Assembly (NCBI GenBank): GCA_003212335.1
Contig: QCQA01000012.1
Span: forward strand, 1 to 37,171
Direction: 5' to 3'
DNA length: 37,171 nucleotides
From: SAR86 cluster bacterium AG-447-A08
GTDB lineage: Bacteria; Pseudomonadota; Gammaproteobacteria; Magnimaribacterales; Magnimaribacteraceae
A model generated the notes under the pieces. The model ran no database searches, was not told the DNA's origin, and saw only the letters and a program-made list of their open reading frames with translations. This document shows positions 12,403-20,397 of this stretch, piece by piece. Position numbers and translations under genes: made by a program. The stretch's first letter is position 1, and every line of letters starts with the position of its first letter.

Positions 12403-12560
12403 CTTCCTATCCTCCAAATACCAATAATTGGTATTATCTTTTGGTCATAACTGCAAGCAGTTATATACCATCTGCGTAGGTCAAAATAATTAAGCAAGGA
12501 ACCCATTCCTCGCACCTACGGTCTTCGATGGGCGATTAATCGCACCATACTGAAGAAACC
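12403..12560 (-). ncRNA. L10 (rplJ) mRNA leader, autoregulatory element
   Basis: This rplA-rplJ gap has the hallmarks of the gammaproteobacterial L10 leader. CCGTAGGTGCG pairs through CGTAGGT (plus-strand 12514-12520) with ACCTACG (12475-12481). The paired arm continues into the typical ACCTACGCAGATGGT sequence. An inner hairpin AGGAA-TGGG-TTCCT lies within. Two more hairpins follow, one around 12447-12464 and an 8-bp stem with a 3-nt loop at 12417-12435 directly upstream of the GGAGG. In known systems L10-L12 binding to such a leader represses rplJL translation. The match is by recalled consensus and visible pairing, not by a covariance search. Confidence 0.68.
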
Positions 12561-12577
12561 TCTACCTAGCTTTAGTA

Positions 12578-13264
12578 TTAAAAAACTAAAGAAGATAAAT
12601 CTATCTCAACCCCAGCTCCCATCGTGGAAGATAGAGTTGCTTTTTTTATAAAAACACCTTTAGCTGAAGGAGGTTTATTTCTCTTCAAATCGTCTAATAA
12701 TGTCTCTAAATTCTGTTTAATTTGATCAGGTGTATAACTTATATCTCCTATTCTTCCGTGAATAATTGCACCTTTATCAGTTCTGTATCGTATCTGCCCG
12801 GCTTTAGCGTTTTTTACCGCCGACGCTACATCTTTTGTAACGGTTCCAGTTTTTGGATTAGGCATAGTTCCTTTTGGGCCTAAAACCTTGCCGAGAGGAC
12901 TAACAATTTTCATAGTATCTGGAGTGGCAATTATGACATCATAATCAACCTCTCCTTTTTTGATTTCTTCAGCAAGATCTTCCATGCCAACTGCATCGGC
13001 ACCTGCTTCCTTCGCTGCATTAGCTTGATCACCTTCAACAAAAACTGCTACCTTGCATGGTTTTCCAGAACCAGCGGGCAGAGTTGTTGCTCCTCTAACA
13101 TTCTGATCAGATTTAGTAGGATCAACTCCAAGATTTATTGCTACATCTATTGATTCGTTAAACTTAACTTTTGGAGAAGCTTGAATAAATTCCATTGCTT
13201 CAGCGACGTTATATTTTTTATCTTCTAACGTGCTGATGTACTGTTTTCTTTTGCTCTGACTCAT
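12578..13264 (-). CDS. rplA: 50S ribosomal protein L1
   Basis: L1 forms the mobile stalk near the E site and, in E. coli, represses the L11 operon. The product is 228 aa, normal length. Conserved segments include the [20 protein letters not shown] region and [11 protein letters not shown] at the C-terminus. ATG 13264 begins 3 nt after the rplK stop. A 7-bp inverted repeat (12570-12591) straddles the stop codon but has no T-tract, so it is not a convincing terminator. Confidence 0.98.
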   Translation of the reverse strand: MSQSKRKQYISTLEDKKYNVAEAMEFIQASPKVKFNESIDVAINLGVDPTKSDQNVRGATTLPAGSGKPCKVAVFVEGDQANAAKEAGADAVGMEDLAEEIKKGEVDYDVIIATPDTMKIVSPLGKVLGPKGTMPNPKTGTVTKDVASAVKNAKAGQIRYRTDKGAIIHGRIGDISYTPDQIKQNLETLLDDLKRNKPPSAKGVFIKKATLSSTMGAGVEIDLSSLVF

Positions 13265-13267
13265 TGT

Positions 13268-13696
13268 TTAACCTTCTACCTCTATTCCTGCGCTTCTTGC
13301 GCTGCCAGATAAAGTTCTCACTGCTGCATCCATATCTGCGGCAGTTAAATCTGGATCTTTGATCTTAGCTATTTCCTCTAACTGAGCTCTCGTAACTTTT
13401 CCGACTTTGACACTATTTGGAGTTCCACTACCTGACTTTATACCTGCTGCTTTTTTGATTAAGACTGAAGCGGGGGTTGTTTTAATAATAAAATCAAAGC
13501 TTTTATCTTCATAAACTGTTATTACAACAGGACAAGGTAATCCAGGCTCAAGCTCTTTAGTTCTTGCGTTGAAAGCATTACAAAAGTCCATCAAAGGAAG
13601 ACCATGCTGACCTAATGCTGGTCCTACGGGTGGACTTGGAGAAGCTTGTCCTGCAGGTACTTGAAGTTTTACGTAAGTTTCTATTTCTTTCGCCAT
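13268..13696 (-). CDS. rplK: 50S ribosomal protein L11
   Basis: L11 binds the GTPase-associated centre of 23S rRNA and is needed for RelA activation in well-studied bacteria. The product is 142 aa, with the N-terminal Pro-rich [19 protein letters not shown] and the C-terminal rRNA-binding domain containing [15 protein letters not shown]. Its ATG overlaps the nusG stop by one base (TAATG at 13694-13698), so it is translationally coupled to nusG. Confidence 0.98.
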   Translation of the reverse strand: MAKEIETYVKLQVPAGQASPSPPVGPALGQHGLPLMDFCNAFNARTKELEPGLPCPVVITVYEDKSFDFIIKTTPASVLIKKAAGIKSGSGTPNSVKVGKVTRAQLEEIAKIKDPDLTAADMDAAVRTLSGSARSAGIEVEG

Positions 13697-14229
13697 TATC
13701 CTTTCTCTATTTGATTAAATTGCAATTCAACAGGAGTTGATCGTCCAAAAATTAATACAGCTACCCTGACTTTACTTTTTTCATAATTTACCTCTTCAAC
13801 AACTCCGCTGAAGTCATTAAATGGTCCATCAACTACTCGAACCATTTCGCCCGGCTCAAAAGATACTTTTGGTTTAGTGATGTCAGATCCTTGTTCTAAT
13901 TGCTGCATGATCCCTTGAGCTTCAACATTTGAAAGAGGTGAAGGTTTATCTTTTGTACCTCCAATGAACCCCATGACTCTCGGTGTATCTTTAACTAGAT
14001 GCCAACTATCATCATTCAGTTCCATATTTACAAGAACGTAACCTGGAAAGAATTTCCTTTGAGTTTTTCTTTCTTGTCCGCCTTTCATTTCAACAACTTC
14101 TTCGGAAGGGACCATAATCTCTCCAAAAAATTCATCCATTCCAAGTCTTTCAATTCTTTCTATTAAGGCCTCTCTAACTTTGGTCTCATATCCAGAGTAA
14201 GCATGTATTACGTACCATTGTTTATCCAT
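13696..14229 (-). CDS. nusG: Transcription termination/antitermination factor NusG
   Basis: NusG binds RNA polymerase through its N-terminal NGN domain and links it to Rho or to S10 on the ribosome through its KOW domain. The product is 177 aa. The NGN domain starts [11 protein letters not shown]; the [11 protein letters not shown] segment and the GFIGGT loop are present. The KOW domain is seen at [17 protein letters not shown]. It lies 2 nt after secE and overlaps rplK by one base. No insertions or unusual features. Confidence 0.98.
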   Translation of the reverse strand: MDKQWYVIHAYSGYETKVREALIERIERLGMDEFFGEIMVPSEEVVEMKGGQERKTQRKFFPGYVLVNMELNDDSWHLVKDTPRVMGFIGGTKDKPSPLSNVEAQGIMQQLEQGSDITKPKVSFEPGEMVRVVDGPFNDFSGVVEEVNYEKSKVRVAVLIFGRSTPVELQFNQIEKG

Positions 14230-14231
14230 AT

Positions 14232-14591
14232 CTACCCCAGTAATGCTGCAGTTGCCCAGCCAAACAAAGAATCAAGACCCCATAAAATTAAAGCCGCAAT
14301 TGTAATAGCTACCAAAACAATAAGAGTTGTCTGAGTTGTTTCTGTTCTGGTTGGCCATACCACTCTTCTAATTTCTGTTCTAGAATCGATAACTGTCTTT
14401 AAAGCCTCTTTACCCTCTTGGGTTGTAGTTAAGATAAAGAGGCCCAAACCAGAAATAATAATTACACCAATAACTCTATAGAGAAGTGGTTCTTGATAGT
14501 AATAAGAATTACCGTATACAGCAGCACCCACAATAGCGAGTCCCACAATCCAACGGATATAATTTTGCATACTTAAAGTAATGTTTCCCAT
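14232..14591 (-). CDS. secE: Preprotein translocase subunit SecE
   Basis: SecE clamps the SecY channel in the inner membrane. From ATG 14591 the product is 119 aa. It has three hydrophobic segments (roughly residues 8-25, 35-53 and 88-110) as in the E. coli three-helix form, with the conserved amphipathic stretch ending [15 protein letters not shown] before the last helix. Reading further upstream would run into the tRNA-Trp gene and give an atypical N-terminus, so I reject that. A second ATG at 14570 (MQNYIRW) is also possible, as neither has a strong Shine-Dalgarno. It is followed by nusG after 2 nt. Confidence 0.95.
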   Translation of the reverse strand: MGNITLSMQNYIRWIVGLAIVGAAVYGNSYYYQEPLLYRVIGVIIISGLGLFILTTTQEGKEALKTVIDSRTEIRRVVWPTRTETTQTTLIVLVAITIAALILWGLDSLFGWATAALLG

Positions 14592-14618
14592 TATTAAGGC
14601 TAGTCTTTGTTGGCGGAG

Positions 14619-14694
14619 TGGCAGGCCAGGAGGGAATCGAACCCCCAACCTACGGTTTTGGAGACCGTCGCTCTGCCAATTGAGCTACTGGCCT
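14619..14694 (-). tRNA. tRNA-Trp (anticodon CCA)
   Basis: A 76-nt cloverleaf with acceptor AGGCCAG paired to CTGGCCT, discriminator G and an encoded CCA (14619-14621). The anticodon loop CTCCAAA gives CCA. It begins one base after the tuf stop codon and ends 27 nt before secE, so it must be cut out of the tuf-secE transcript. The tuf-tRNA-Trp-secE order is common in gammaproteobacteria. Confidence 0.97.
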
Positions 14695-14695
14695 A

Positions 14696-15880
14696 CTAAT
14701 CTATAATTTTAGTTACTACTCCAGAACCAACTGTTCTTCCACCTTCTCTTATAGCGAAGTTCATTCCATCTTCCATCGCAATAGGAGAAATAAGCTCGAC
14801 AGTCATATCAATGTTGTCTCCAGGCATAACCATCTCAACACCTTCAGGAAGCTCAACTGCGCCTGTTACGTCAGTAGTTCTGACATAAAACTGTGGTCTA
14901 TATCCTTTAAAGAATGGTGTATGTCTTCCACCTTCTTCTTTTGATAAAACGTAAACGGTCGCTTCAAACTTTGTGTGTGGAGTAATGGCTCCAGGCTTTG
15001 TGAGAACTTGTCCTCTTTCTACAGCATCTCTTTCAGTACCTCTAAGAAGAATACCTACATTCTCTCCCGCCTTGCCTTCGTCTAGAAGTTTTCTGAACAT
15101 CTCTACACCTGTACATACAGTTTTTTGAGTTTCTCTGATACCGACGATTTCTATCTCTTCGTTAACTTTGATTTCACCTCTTTCAATTCTTCCCGTAACA
15201 ACAGTTCCTCTACCTTGAATGGTGAAAATGTCTTCAATAGGCATTAAGAAAGGTTTATCAGTGTCTCTAGTAGGTTCAGGTACAAATTCATCAAGAGCTT
15301 TTACAAGTTCCTGAATTTTTCCTGCATATTCAGCATCACCTTCAAGGGCTTTAAGAGCTGAACCAACAATCACAGGAGTATCATCTCCTGGGAAGTCATA
15401 TTCAGTAAGAAGTTCTCTAACTTCCATTTCAACTAGTTCTATAAGCTCAGGATCATCTACCATATCTGCTTTGTTTAGAAATACAACAATGTGAGGTACA
15501 CCAACCTGTCTGGCTAAAAGTATGTGCTCTCGAGTTTGAGGCATGGGTCCATCTGCTGCATTTACAACAAGAATTGCGCCATCCATTTGAGCAGCACCAG
15601 TAATCATGTTCTTGATATAGTCTGCGTGACCAGGGCAATCTACGTGTGCGTAGTGTCTAGATTCAGAATCATATTCAACGTGTGAAGTTGAGATGGTAAT
15701 ACCACGCTCTTTTTCTTCAGGTGCATTGTCAATCCCATCAAAAGCTATAGCTTCTCCACCTAAAGACTCTGCTTGAACTTTTGTTATAGCAGCCGTTAGA
15801 GTTGTTTTACCATGATCAACGTGTCCAATAGTTCCTACGTTGACATGGGGTTTGGTTCTTTCAAATTTTTCTTTAGCCAT
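14696..15880 (-). CDS. tuf: Elongation factor Tu
   Basis: EF-Tu delivers aminoacyl-tRNA to the ribosome as a GTP complex. The product is 394 aa, the usual length. GHVDHGKT (19-26), DCPGH (81-85, with the catalytic His85), NKAD (136-139) and the SALK segment are all present. Domains II and III read normally, ending in [14 protein letters not shown] 15880 follows tRNA-Thr(GGU) by 30 nt, so gene and tRNAs share a transcript from the promoter at 16280-16308. This is the only tuf in the window. Confidence 0.98.
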   Translation of the reverse strand: MAKEKFERTKPHVNVGTIGHVDHGKTTLTAAITKVQAESLGGEAIAFDGIDNAPEEKERGITISTSHVEYDSESRHYAHVDCPGHADYIKNMITGAAQMDGAILVVNAADGPMPQTREHILLARQVGVPHIVVFLNKADMVDDPELIELVEMEVRELLTEYDFPGDDTPVIVGSALKALEGDAEYAGKIQELVKALDEFVPEPTRDTDKPFLMPIEDIFTIQGRGTVVTGRIERGEIKVNEEIEIVGIRETQKTVCTGVEMFRKLLDEGKAGENVGILLRGTERDAVERGQVLTKPGAITPHTKFEATVYVLSKEEGGRHTPFFKGYRPQFYVRTTDVTGAVELPEGVEMVMPGDNIDMTVELISPIAMEDGMNFAIREGGRTVGSGVVTKIID

Positions 15881-15910
15881 TTTTTTTCCTAAATTTAAAT
15901 TATTATTACC

Positions 15911-15986
<76 letters not shown>

Positions 15987-16166
15987 AAAAATCTATATTT
16001 TTGCTGCTTTTTTAGAGTGTAGAAAATTTTTCTGATTAACTCAGAAGATAAATAATCGTTAAAATATTTAGCGAATAAACCTACAACCCAAAGCTCGGAG
16101 CGCTTTTATAGTATTTTTAGGGCTTCAATGCAAGTAATTTCGCATCTTTTAGACAGTTTTTTTCAG

Positions 16167-16251
<85 letters not shown>

Positions 16252-16279
16252 TAAAATAAAGGTCAAAAAACAGCGCGCA

Positions 16280-16308
16280 ATTCTGTAACTGCAAGCTTAT
16301 TATGTCAA
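16280..16308 (-). promoter_or_regulatory. Promoter of the tRNA-Tyr/tRNA-Thr/tuf operon
   Basis: The minus strand reads TTGACA (16303-16308), a 17-nt spacer, and CAGAAT (16280-16285). TGCGCGC follows at once, and an A/T-only-like stretch lies upstream where an UP element would sit. The perfect -35, imperfect -10 and GC-rich discriminator are typical of strong growth-rate-controlled stable RNA promoters; control by ppGpp is inferred. No other comparably good promoter was found before rpsL, so much of the 13-kb run may depend on it. Confidence 0.75.
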
Positions 16309-16339
16309 CTTAAATTATTTATATTTGCTTAAATTCTAG

Positions 16340-17146
16340 ATGATAAATGAAACTTTTCTTCCTTTAGAAGCAGAAAGGATAAAAAATAATCTCAAAAAAG
16401 ATATTTTAGAATATTTACCTGAGATATTTATTTCAGAAAAGACAGCTTCGACTAATGATGATGCAAAAGTATGTTTACCAAATCAGTTCTCTGAATTTTC
16501 AATACATCTAACAGAGCAGCAAGAAGCAGGAAAAGGAAGAAATGGGAAAAAATGGGTAAGTCCTAAGGGAAAGAATATATACTTATCATTAGGATGGAAA
16601 TCTCCACTCCAGTATTCAGAATTAGACGGTTTAAGCTTATCAGTAGGCTGTGTTGTGGCAAATGTTCTAAATTCACCAGCAAATGATCAGATATATATTA
16701 AGTGGCCTAACGACTTATTAATCAATCAAAGGAAAATGTCAGGGATACTAATTGAGACCCTGGATCTGGAAGGACAGGTAGGAATAGTCATAGGAGTGGG
16801 AATAAATGTTCATATGTCTAAAGAAGATGGGAAGGATATTGATCAGTCTTGGGTTTCTCTAGACGAAATATCAGAGAAGACCAATGATAGAAATGAGTTA
16901 ATTGCAAATTTACTCAATGAACTATTTGTGCTGACCAAAGTTTTTCCTGTAGAGGGCTTTAAGGCCTATAAATCCAATTTTGATAAACTGGATCTATTAA
17001 ACGGGAAAGTTTGTAAAGTAATTTCCAACAATTCAGAAAAAGTTGTGGAGGTATTAGGCGTAAATGATCAAGGAGAGCTTTTGGTTAAAGAAAATTTAGA
17101 ATATCTTACTCTTCGTTATGGCGAAGTTTCTATAAGAGAACTATAA
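16340..17146 (+). CDS. birA: Biotin--[acetyl-CoA-carboxylase] ligase without HTH domain
   Basis: Activates biotin as biotinyl-AMP and attaches it to the biotin carboxyl carrier protein, supporting fatty acid synthesis. The product is 268 aa. The biotin/ATP loop GKGRNGKKW is at 64-72, KWPNDLL at 121-127, and K132 then SGIL (134-137) supply the remaining ligase motifs. A short C-terminal SH3-like domain follows. The roughly 60-residue winged helix of E. coli BirA is missing; only about 30 residues precede the catalytic domain. This is therefore a monofunctional (class I) ligase and should not repress bio genes. It is transcribed divergently from tRNA-Tyr and followed by tRNA-Thr after 10 nt. 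Confidence 0.93.
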   Translation: MINETFLPLEAERIKNNLKKDILEYLPEIFISEKTASTNDDAKVCLPNQFSEFSIHLTEQQEAGKGRNGKKWVSPKGKNIYLSLGWKSPLQYSELDGLSLSVGCVVANVLNSPANDQIYIKWPNDLLINQRKMSGILIETLDLEGQVGIVIGVGINVHMSKEDGKDIDQSWVSLDEISEKTNDRNELIANLLNELFVLTKVFPVEGFKAYKSNFDKLDLLNGKVCKVISNNSEKVVEVLGVNDQGELLVKENLEYLTLRYGEVSIREL

Positions 17147-17156
17147 TGCCCATCGC

Positions 17157-17232
17157 GCTGGCGTAGCTCAGTTGGTAGAGCAGCTGATTTGTAATCAGCA
17201 GGTCGTAGGTTCAAATCCTATCGCCAGCTCCA
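17157..17232 (+). tRNA. tRNA-Thr (anticodon TGT)
   Basis: A 76-nt cloverleaf with acceptor GCTGGCG paired to CGCCAGC, discriminator T and an encoded CCA (17230-17232). Anticodon stem GCTGA/TCAGC encloses TTTGTAA, so the anticodon is TGT. It starts 10 nt after the birA stop and has no obvious promoter of its own, so it may be cut from the birA transcript. It corresponds to E. coli thrU, which is also near birA but there leads into tyrU-glyT-thrT-tufB on the same strand. Confidence 0.96.
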
Positions 17233-17258
17233 TTTTGGTACTTTTGAAATTCAATAGC

Positions 17259-17274
17259 GATAAGAAATCTTATC
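17259..17274 (+). repeat. Small inverted repeat between convergent genes
   Basis: GATAAG-AAAT-CTTATC forms a 6-bp stem with a 4-nt loop between tRNA-Thr (plus) and the lipoprotein gene (minus). There is no T-tract on either side, so I do not call it an intrinsic terminator. It is the only hairpin of note in this 85-nt convergent gap. Confidence 0.4.
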
Positions 17275-17317
17275 CAGAGAAAATGCAGGAAGGCAAAGCA
17301 GAATTTAGAAGGAAAAT

Positions 17318-17776
17318 TTAATTATCTTTCTCTAATTCTTCCAGTCGTTGCTTAAGTTCAGAAATTTCGTCATTCCTGGTATTTGAGCTTTGAGAACTTT
17401 CTCTGCAATCCAAGGGATGAGAAATCAAACCAGGATACTTATAAGCAGCTCCAGTGGCCATATCAACTCCACCTCCTATGATGCCTCCAATAAGTATGTT
17501 GCCCCAAGCCATGTTTTCTACGCTTGAAGAAGATGAAGATACAGACCGAGCATCACCTTTATAACACTCAACACTCAACTGCGATCCTGATTTATTTATG
17601 GTAACAGTTCCGGGAGTTTGGTTGATGTAGTAAGTTCCGTCTTTGTTTGTTAATTTGCACTGAGCTCCTGGACAATTCGGCGTATCAACAGTGACTATCT
17701 GATCTGATCCTTGAGTTATCGAAGCACAATTATATAAAAAGAGAGTGAGTAAAGTTATTATTATTGATCTATGCAT
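17318..17776 (-). CDS. Small lipoprotein of unknown function
   Basis: The predicted product is 152 aa from ATG 17776; an in-frame ATG at 17788 is less likely. A short signal peptide leads to a lipobox-like LYNC, followed by ASITQGSDQ. The next ~60 residues resemble small PEGA-like lipoproteins that start CAS(I)T(Q/R)G with short beta strands and four further Cys. Then comes a Ser run, a Gly-rich hydrophobic patch GNILIGGIIGGGVD followed by TGAAYKYP, and an acidic/basic C-terminal helix (ELKQRLEELEKDN). The start overlaps the 3' end of the upstream lipoprotein gene by 8 nt, so the pair is coupled. It probably resides in the envelope. I do not recognise a specific function. Confidence 0.8.
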   Translation of the reverse strand: MHRSIIITLLTLFLYNCASITQGSDQIVTVDTPNCPGAQCKLTNKDGTYYINQTPGTVTINKSGSQLSVECYKGDARSVSSSSSSVENMAWGNILIGGIIGGGVDMATGAAYKYPGLISHPLDCRESSQSSNTRNDEISELKQRLEELEKDN

Positions 17777-18215
17777 TATCCATACCATTATCTAATTTGC
17801 AGGCCTGTATTTCTTGTTGGCCTTTCGATGAGTCTACAACTTCAGGAATAATTCTTCCTGTCATGAGCCCCATTCTTGTTTTAAGTTGAACATAGACTGA
17901 TTGACCTCGTTTTAAGTTTATACCCACAACTTTTTCTTGAAGATCAGACTTTACACTTACGTTGTAGAGTCCCTCTGGCCTATCAACATAGAAAAAACCA
18001 CCTGATATCGCTCTGCCTACTGTTATACCATCTATATTGATTGGTGGTCTAATTCCACTTCCAAAACCACCAGCCTTATTCCTGTAGAAATAGATTCTTC
18101 CATCGGCAGAAGACAGATCTTTAAAAGTAACGTCTTGGTAAAGTTGACCAGTAGCGCAACTAGTGATCAAAAAAACAAAAGGTAATATAAATTTTATTTT
18201 GGTTGATTTCAGCAT
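17769..18215 (-). CDS. DUF2846-like lipoprotein
   Basis: From ATG 18215 the product is 148 aa; AAGGTG lies about 7 nt upstream. An earlier in-frame start at 18251 would sit within the palindrome at 18251-18266 and is unlikely. The signal peptide ends in a lipobox (LITSC). The domain reads GRIYFYRNKAGGFGSG, then INIDG and a FFYVDRPEGLYNVSV segment, which is the pattern I recall for DUF2846: a small beta domain on lipoproteins of unknown role. It overlaps the next lipoprotein gene by 8 nt. Family assignment is by pattern only. Confidence 0.78.
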   Translation of the reverse strand: MLKSTKIKFILPFVFLITSCATGQLYQDVTFKDLSSADGRIYFYRNKAGGFGSGIRPPINIDGITVGRAISGGFFYVDRPEGLYNVSVKSDLQEKVVGINLKRGQSVYVQLKTRMGLMTGRIIPEVVDSSKGQQEIQACKLDNGMDNA

Positions 18216-18250
18216 AATAGACACCTTGGCAGCTAAAATTGAAGATGTCA

Positions 18251-18266
18251 ATATTTGTACAAATAT
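18251..18266. promoter_or_regulatory. Perfect 16-bp palindrome, possible MarR operator
   Basis: ATATTTGTACAAATAT is a perfect 16-bp inverted repeat, 35 nt upstream of the lipoprotein pair and 60 nt beyond the marR-like stop. It overlaps a plausible minus-strand -10 (TATATT), though the -35 is poor. MarR proteins bind palindromes of this size, often with TTG...CAA halves as here. The link to the neighbouring regulator is inference. Confidence 0.4.
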
Positions 18267-18325
18267 ATAATTTAGAGATTAGATGAAACATACGATCATT
18301 GGAAAGACCTATACTCCTATTGATC

Positions 18326-18817
18326 TCAGGATTCTTCAGGTGCTTCGTTCAATTCACCATAGTCTAAAATTGGTGCGGCATCTATTTCTTCAGCTCCTAT
18401 GAATTGAGCCACTCTTTGCAAGCAAGAGACTATCATGCTTTGCTCCCAATCATTTAAATTAGAGAACTGTTCTTTAAATTTATCTTGTAAAACGTCGGGT
18501 GAAGATTCAAGAATTTTAAAACCTTTTTCAGTAATATTTAGATATTGAATTCTTTTATCATTTATACCTCTTTCTCTTGTTATCAAATCATTTGAGAGCA
18601 ATTTATTTATTACAGTAGCGATAGTTGTATGTCTAAGAGTTGTTATATAAGAGATATGACTCGGTGTAGTATGTTTTTTATTTGCGATAATCTGCAGAAC
18701 AATATGTTGTGTTGGTGTGAGTTGGGATTTCTTTGCTAAGGATAGAGAATTAATCTCAGTAGCCCTCATGACTCTTCTGATTGCAATTAAAGCCTCCTCT
18801 AGATGATTATCTTCCAT
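18326..18817 (-). CDS. MarR-family transcriptional regulator
   Basis: A winged-helix dimeric repressor or activator of the MarR type. ATG 18817 gives 163 aa; GGAAG lies 7 nt upstream, so I prefer it over the in-frame ATG at 18844. The wHTH runs from LTPTQHIVLQII through SHISYITTLRHTTIATVINKLLSNDLI, with the wing TRERGINDKRIQYLNITEKG carrying the conserved D-x-R. Helices for dimerisation flank it, and an acidic tail ends the protein. Its start overlaps the end of the BCCT transporter gene by 11 nt, so it is co-translated with it and may sense that transporter's substrate. The ligand is not evident. Confidence 0.9.
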   Translation of the reverse strand: MEDNHLEEALIAIRRVMRATEINSLSLAKKSQLTPTQHIVLQIIANKKHTTPSHISYITTLRHTTIATVINKLLSNDLITRERGINDKRIQYLNITEKGFKILESSPDVLQDKFKEQFSNLNDWEQSMIVSCLQRVAQFIGAEEIDAAPILDYGELNEAPEES

Positions 18818-20390
18818 GTGTATCTTCCATTTTGTGCGGATCATATACTTCTATATATACTCCTCGCAATAGGCTGAACATTGCTGCGATTAAGATAAAA
18901 ATAAAAGGTAAAGCCATTGATATGGCCCCTGATTGAATTGCTGAAAGTGCGTAAGAGCCACCTCCTACAAGCAGAACAACCGCAATTAAGCCTTGAATGA
19001 TTGCCCAGATTACTCTTTGAATTCTAGGTGTATTGTCTTTTCCTCCCGAAGTAATCGTATTGATTACCAGTGACCCAGAATCTGAGGAAGTAACGAAAAA
19101 TAGCACCAACATAAATAAGGCAAACAAACTAGTAAAAGTCGGGAATAAAAGATTATCTAGCATATAAAAAAGTACTAGAGAAATATCAGTCACAGGTTCG
19201 CTTAACTTGCCTATTCCTTCTTGAAATTGAAAAATTGCAGCTTCTCCAAAAGAAGAAAACCATATTAAACAAAATAAAAGTGGTGCAAACATAACGACTG
19301 TTAGAAACTCTCTTATTGTTCTGCCTTTCGAAATACGTGCTATGAACATTCCAACAAAAGGAGACCAAGAAATCCACCAAGCCCAATAGAAAATAGTCCA
19401 ATCGCGATACCATTGTTGATCGTCTGACCTATTCCAATTACTTAGTTCAGTTAAGTCCTGAAAATATGAAACTAAATTTCCTCCATAAGTAGAGATAATT
19501 TTATAAGTTGGACCAGCTATCACCACAAAAGTTAATAAAAGCAGAGCCAATCCAATATTGATATTGCTCAAGACTTTTACGCCTTTGTCTAAACCTCTGA
19601 AGACAGAAAATATAGCTACTGCAGTAATGAAAATAATAACTAAAGATTGACTTAACAAAGTGTTAGGAATTCCAAATAGGTAATACAGACCAGATGATGC
19701 CTGTTGAGCTCCTAGCCCAAGAGAAGTTGCTAAACCAAATAAAGTTGCAAGTACGGCAATTATGTCAATTAAGTCGCCCTGCCACCCCCAAATCTTGTCA
19801 CCCAATAAAGGATAAAATATTGATCGAATAGTCAAAGGCAGTTTCCAGTTATAACTGAAGAATGCCAAGGATAATCCTATGACCGCATAAACAGACCACG
19901 CATTGATTCCCCAATGAAAAATAGTTGCACTAAAGGCTAATCGATAAGCTTCTTCAGATTGAGGTATTACGTTTAAGGGTGTTCCAAAAACCCCTGTGTA
20001 ATATGAAAGAGGTTCTGCAGCACCATAGAAAGTCATGCCTATCCCTACACCTGCAGCAAATAACATGCATACCCATGAAAGAAATCCGAACTCTGGGGAA
20101 GAGTCCTTACCTCCAAGAGTAATCTTTCCAAAAGGAGAAATAATCAAAAAGAAAATAATTAGGGTGAATGCTGACATGCATAAAGTAAATAAAGTATCAA
20201 AACGGGAGACAACAAAATTTCTTGAATCAGATAGCAATTGGTTAGAAGCTTCCGGATAAACGAGTACCAAACAAGAAAAGATTATTGCGAGTCCGGAACT
20301 AGTAAAAAAGACTGAAGAGTTAATATCTAAACCCAGAAATTGAATATTCTTTCTAGGTTTAGATTCAATTGTGCTGTTGAAATTATTCAT
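18807..20390 (-). CDS. BCCT-family transporter (betaine/choline/carnitine type)
   Basis: A secondary transporter for trimethylammonium or related zwitterions (glycine betaine, choline, carnitine or DMSP), in the inner membrane. The protein is about 527 aa with some 12 hydrophobic segments. Numbering from the ATG six bases upstream, the signature DWTIFYWAWW is at 332-341, and GVGIG (116-120) replaces the GMGIG of BetP. The aromatic box that holds the quaternary ammonium in BetP is retained: W162, W167 and Y170, plus W340, W341 and W344. ATG 20390 is preferred because AGGA lies 5 nt ahead; ATG 20396 has no spacing. It begins directly after the sulfotransferase stop. The short C-terminal tail lacks the long regulatory helix of BetP. 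Exact substrate unknown. Confidence 0.93.
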   Translation of the reverse strand: MNNFNSTIESKPRKNIQFLGLDINSSVFFTSSGLAIIFSCLVLVYPEASNQLLSDSRNFVVSRFDTLFTLCMSAFTLIIFFLIISPFGKITLGGKDSSPEFGFLSWVCMLFAAGVGIGMTFYGAAEPLSYYTGVFGTPLNVIPQSEEAYRLAFSATIFHWGINAWSVYAVIGLSLAFFSYNWKLPLTIRSIFYPLLGDKIWGWQGDLIDIIAVLATLFGLATSLGLGAQQASSGLYYLFGIPNTLLSQSLVIIFITAVAIFSVFRGLDKGVKVLSNINIGLALLLLTFVVIAGPTYKIISTYGGNLVSYFQDLTELSNWNRSDDQQWYRDWTIFYWAWWISWSPFVGMFIARISKGRTIREFLTVVMFAPLLFCLIWFSSFGEAAIFQFQEGIGKLSEPVTDISLVLFYMLDNLLFPTFTSLFALFMLVLFFVTSSDSGSLVINTITSGGKDNTPRIQRVIWAIIQGLIAVVLLVGGGSYALSAIQSGAISMALPFIFILIAAMFSLLRGVYIEVYDPHKMEDTHGR

Positions 20391-20397
20391 TAGCATC

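Noticed and set aside
12437-12495. TTGACC and TATAAC inside the rplJ leader as a promoter
   Set aside because: The spacer is only 13 nt and both elements lie within the paired leader RNA.
12288-12515. A 75-aa frame covering the rplJ 5' end and its leader
   Set aside because: It is an overlap of the real rplJ gene and the structured leader in another frame, with no family resemblance.
12570-12591. CTTTAGT/ACTAAAG repeat over the rplA stop as a terminator
   Set aside because: AT-rich 7-bp stem with an 8-nt loop and no T-tract after it on the transcribed strand.
14592-14648. Longer SecE reading from 14648
   Set aside because: It would run through the 3' part of tRNA-Trp and adds residues not found in SecE proteins.
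16030-16046. TTCTGA-TTAAC-TCAGAA hairpin in the tRNA-Tyr/tRNA-Thr spacer as a terminator
   Set aside because: Only 6 bp with no following T-tract on the minus strand, and it would cut off tuf and the downstream operon; more likely an RNA-processing feature or chance.
15987-16166. A degraded tRNA-Gly between tRNA-Tyr and tRNA-Thr
   Set aside because: I searched by eye for a TCC anticodon loop and a T-arm (GGTTCAA) and found none; nothing tRNA-like remains.
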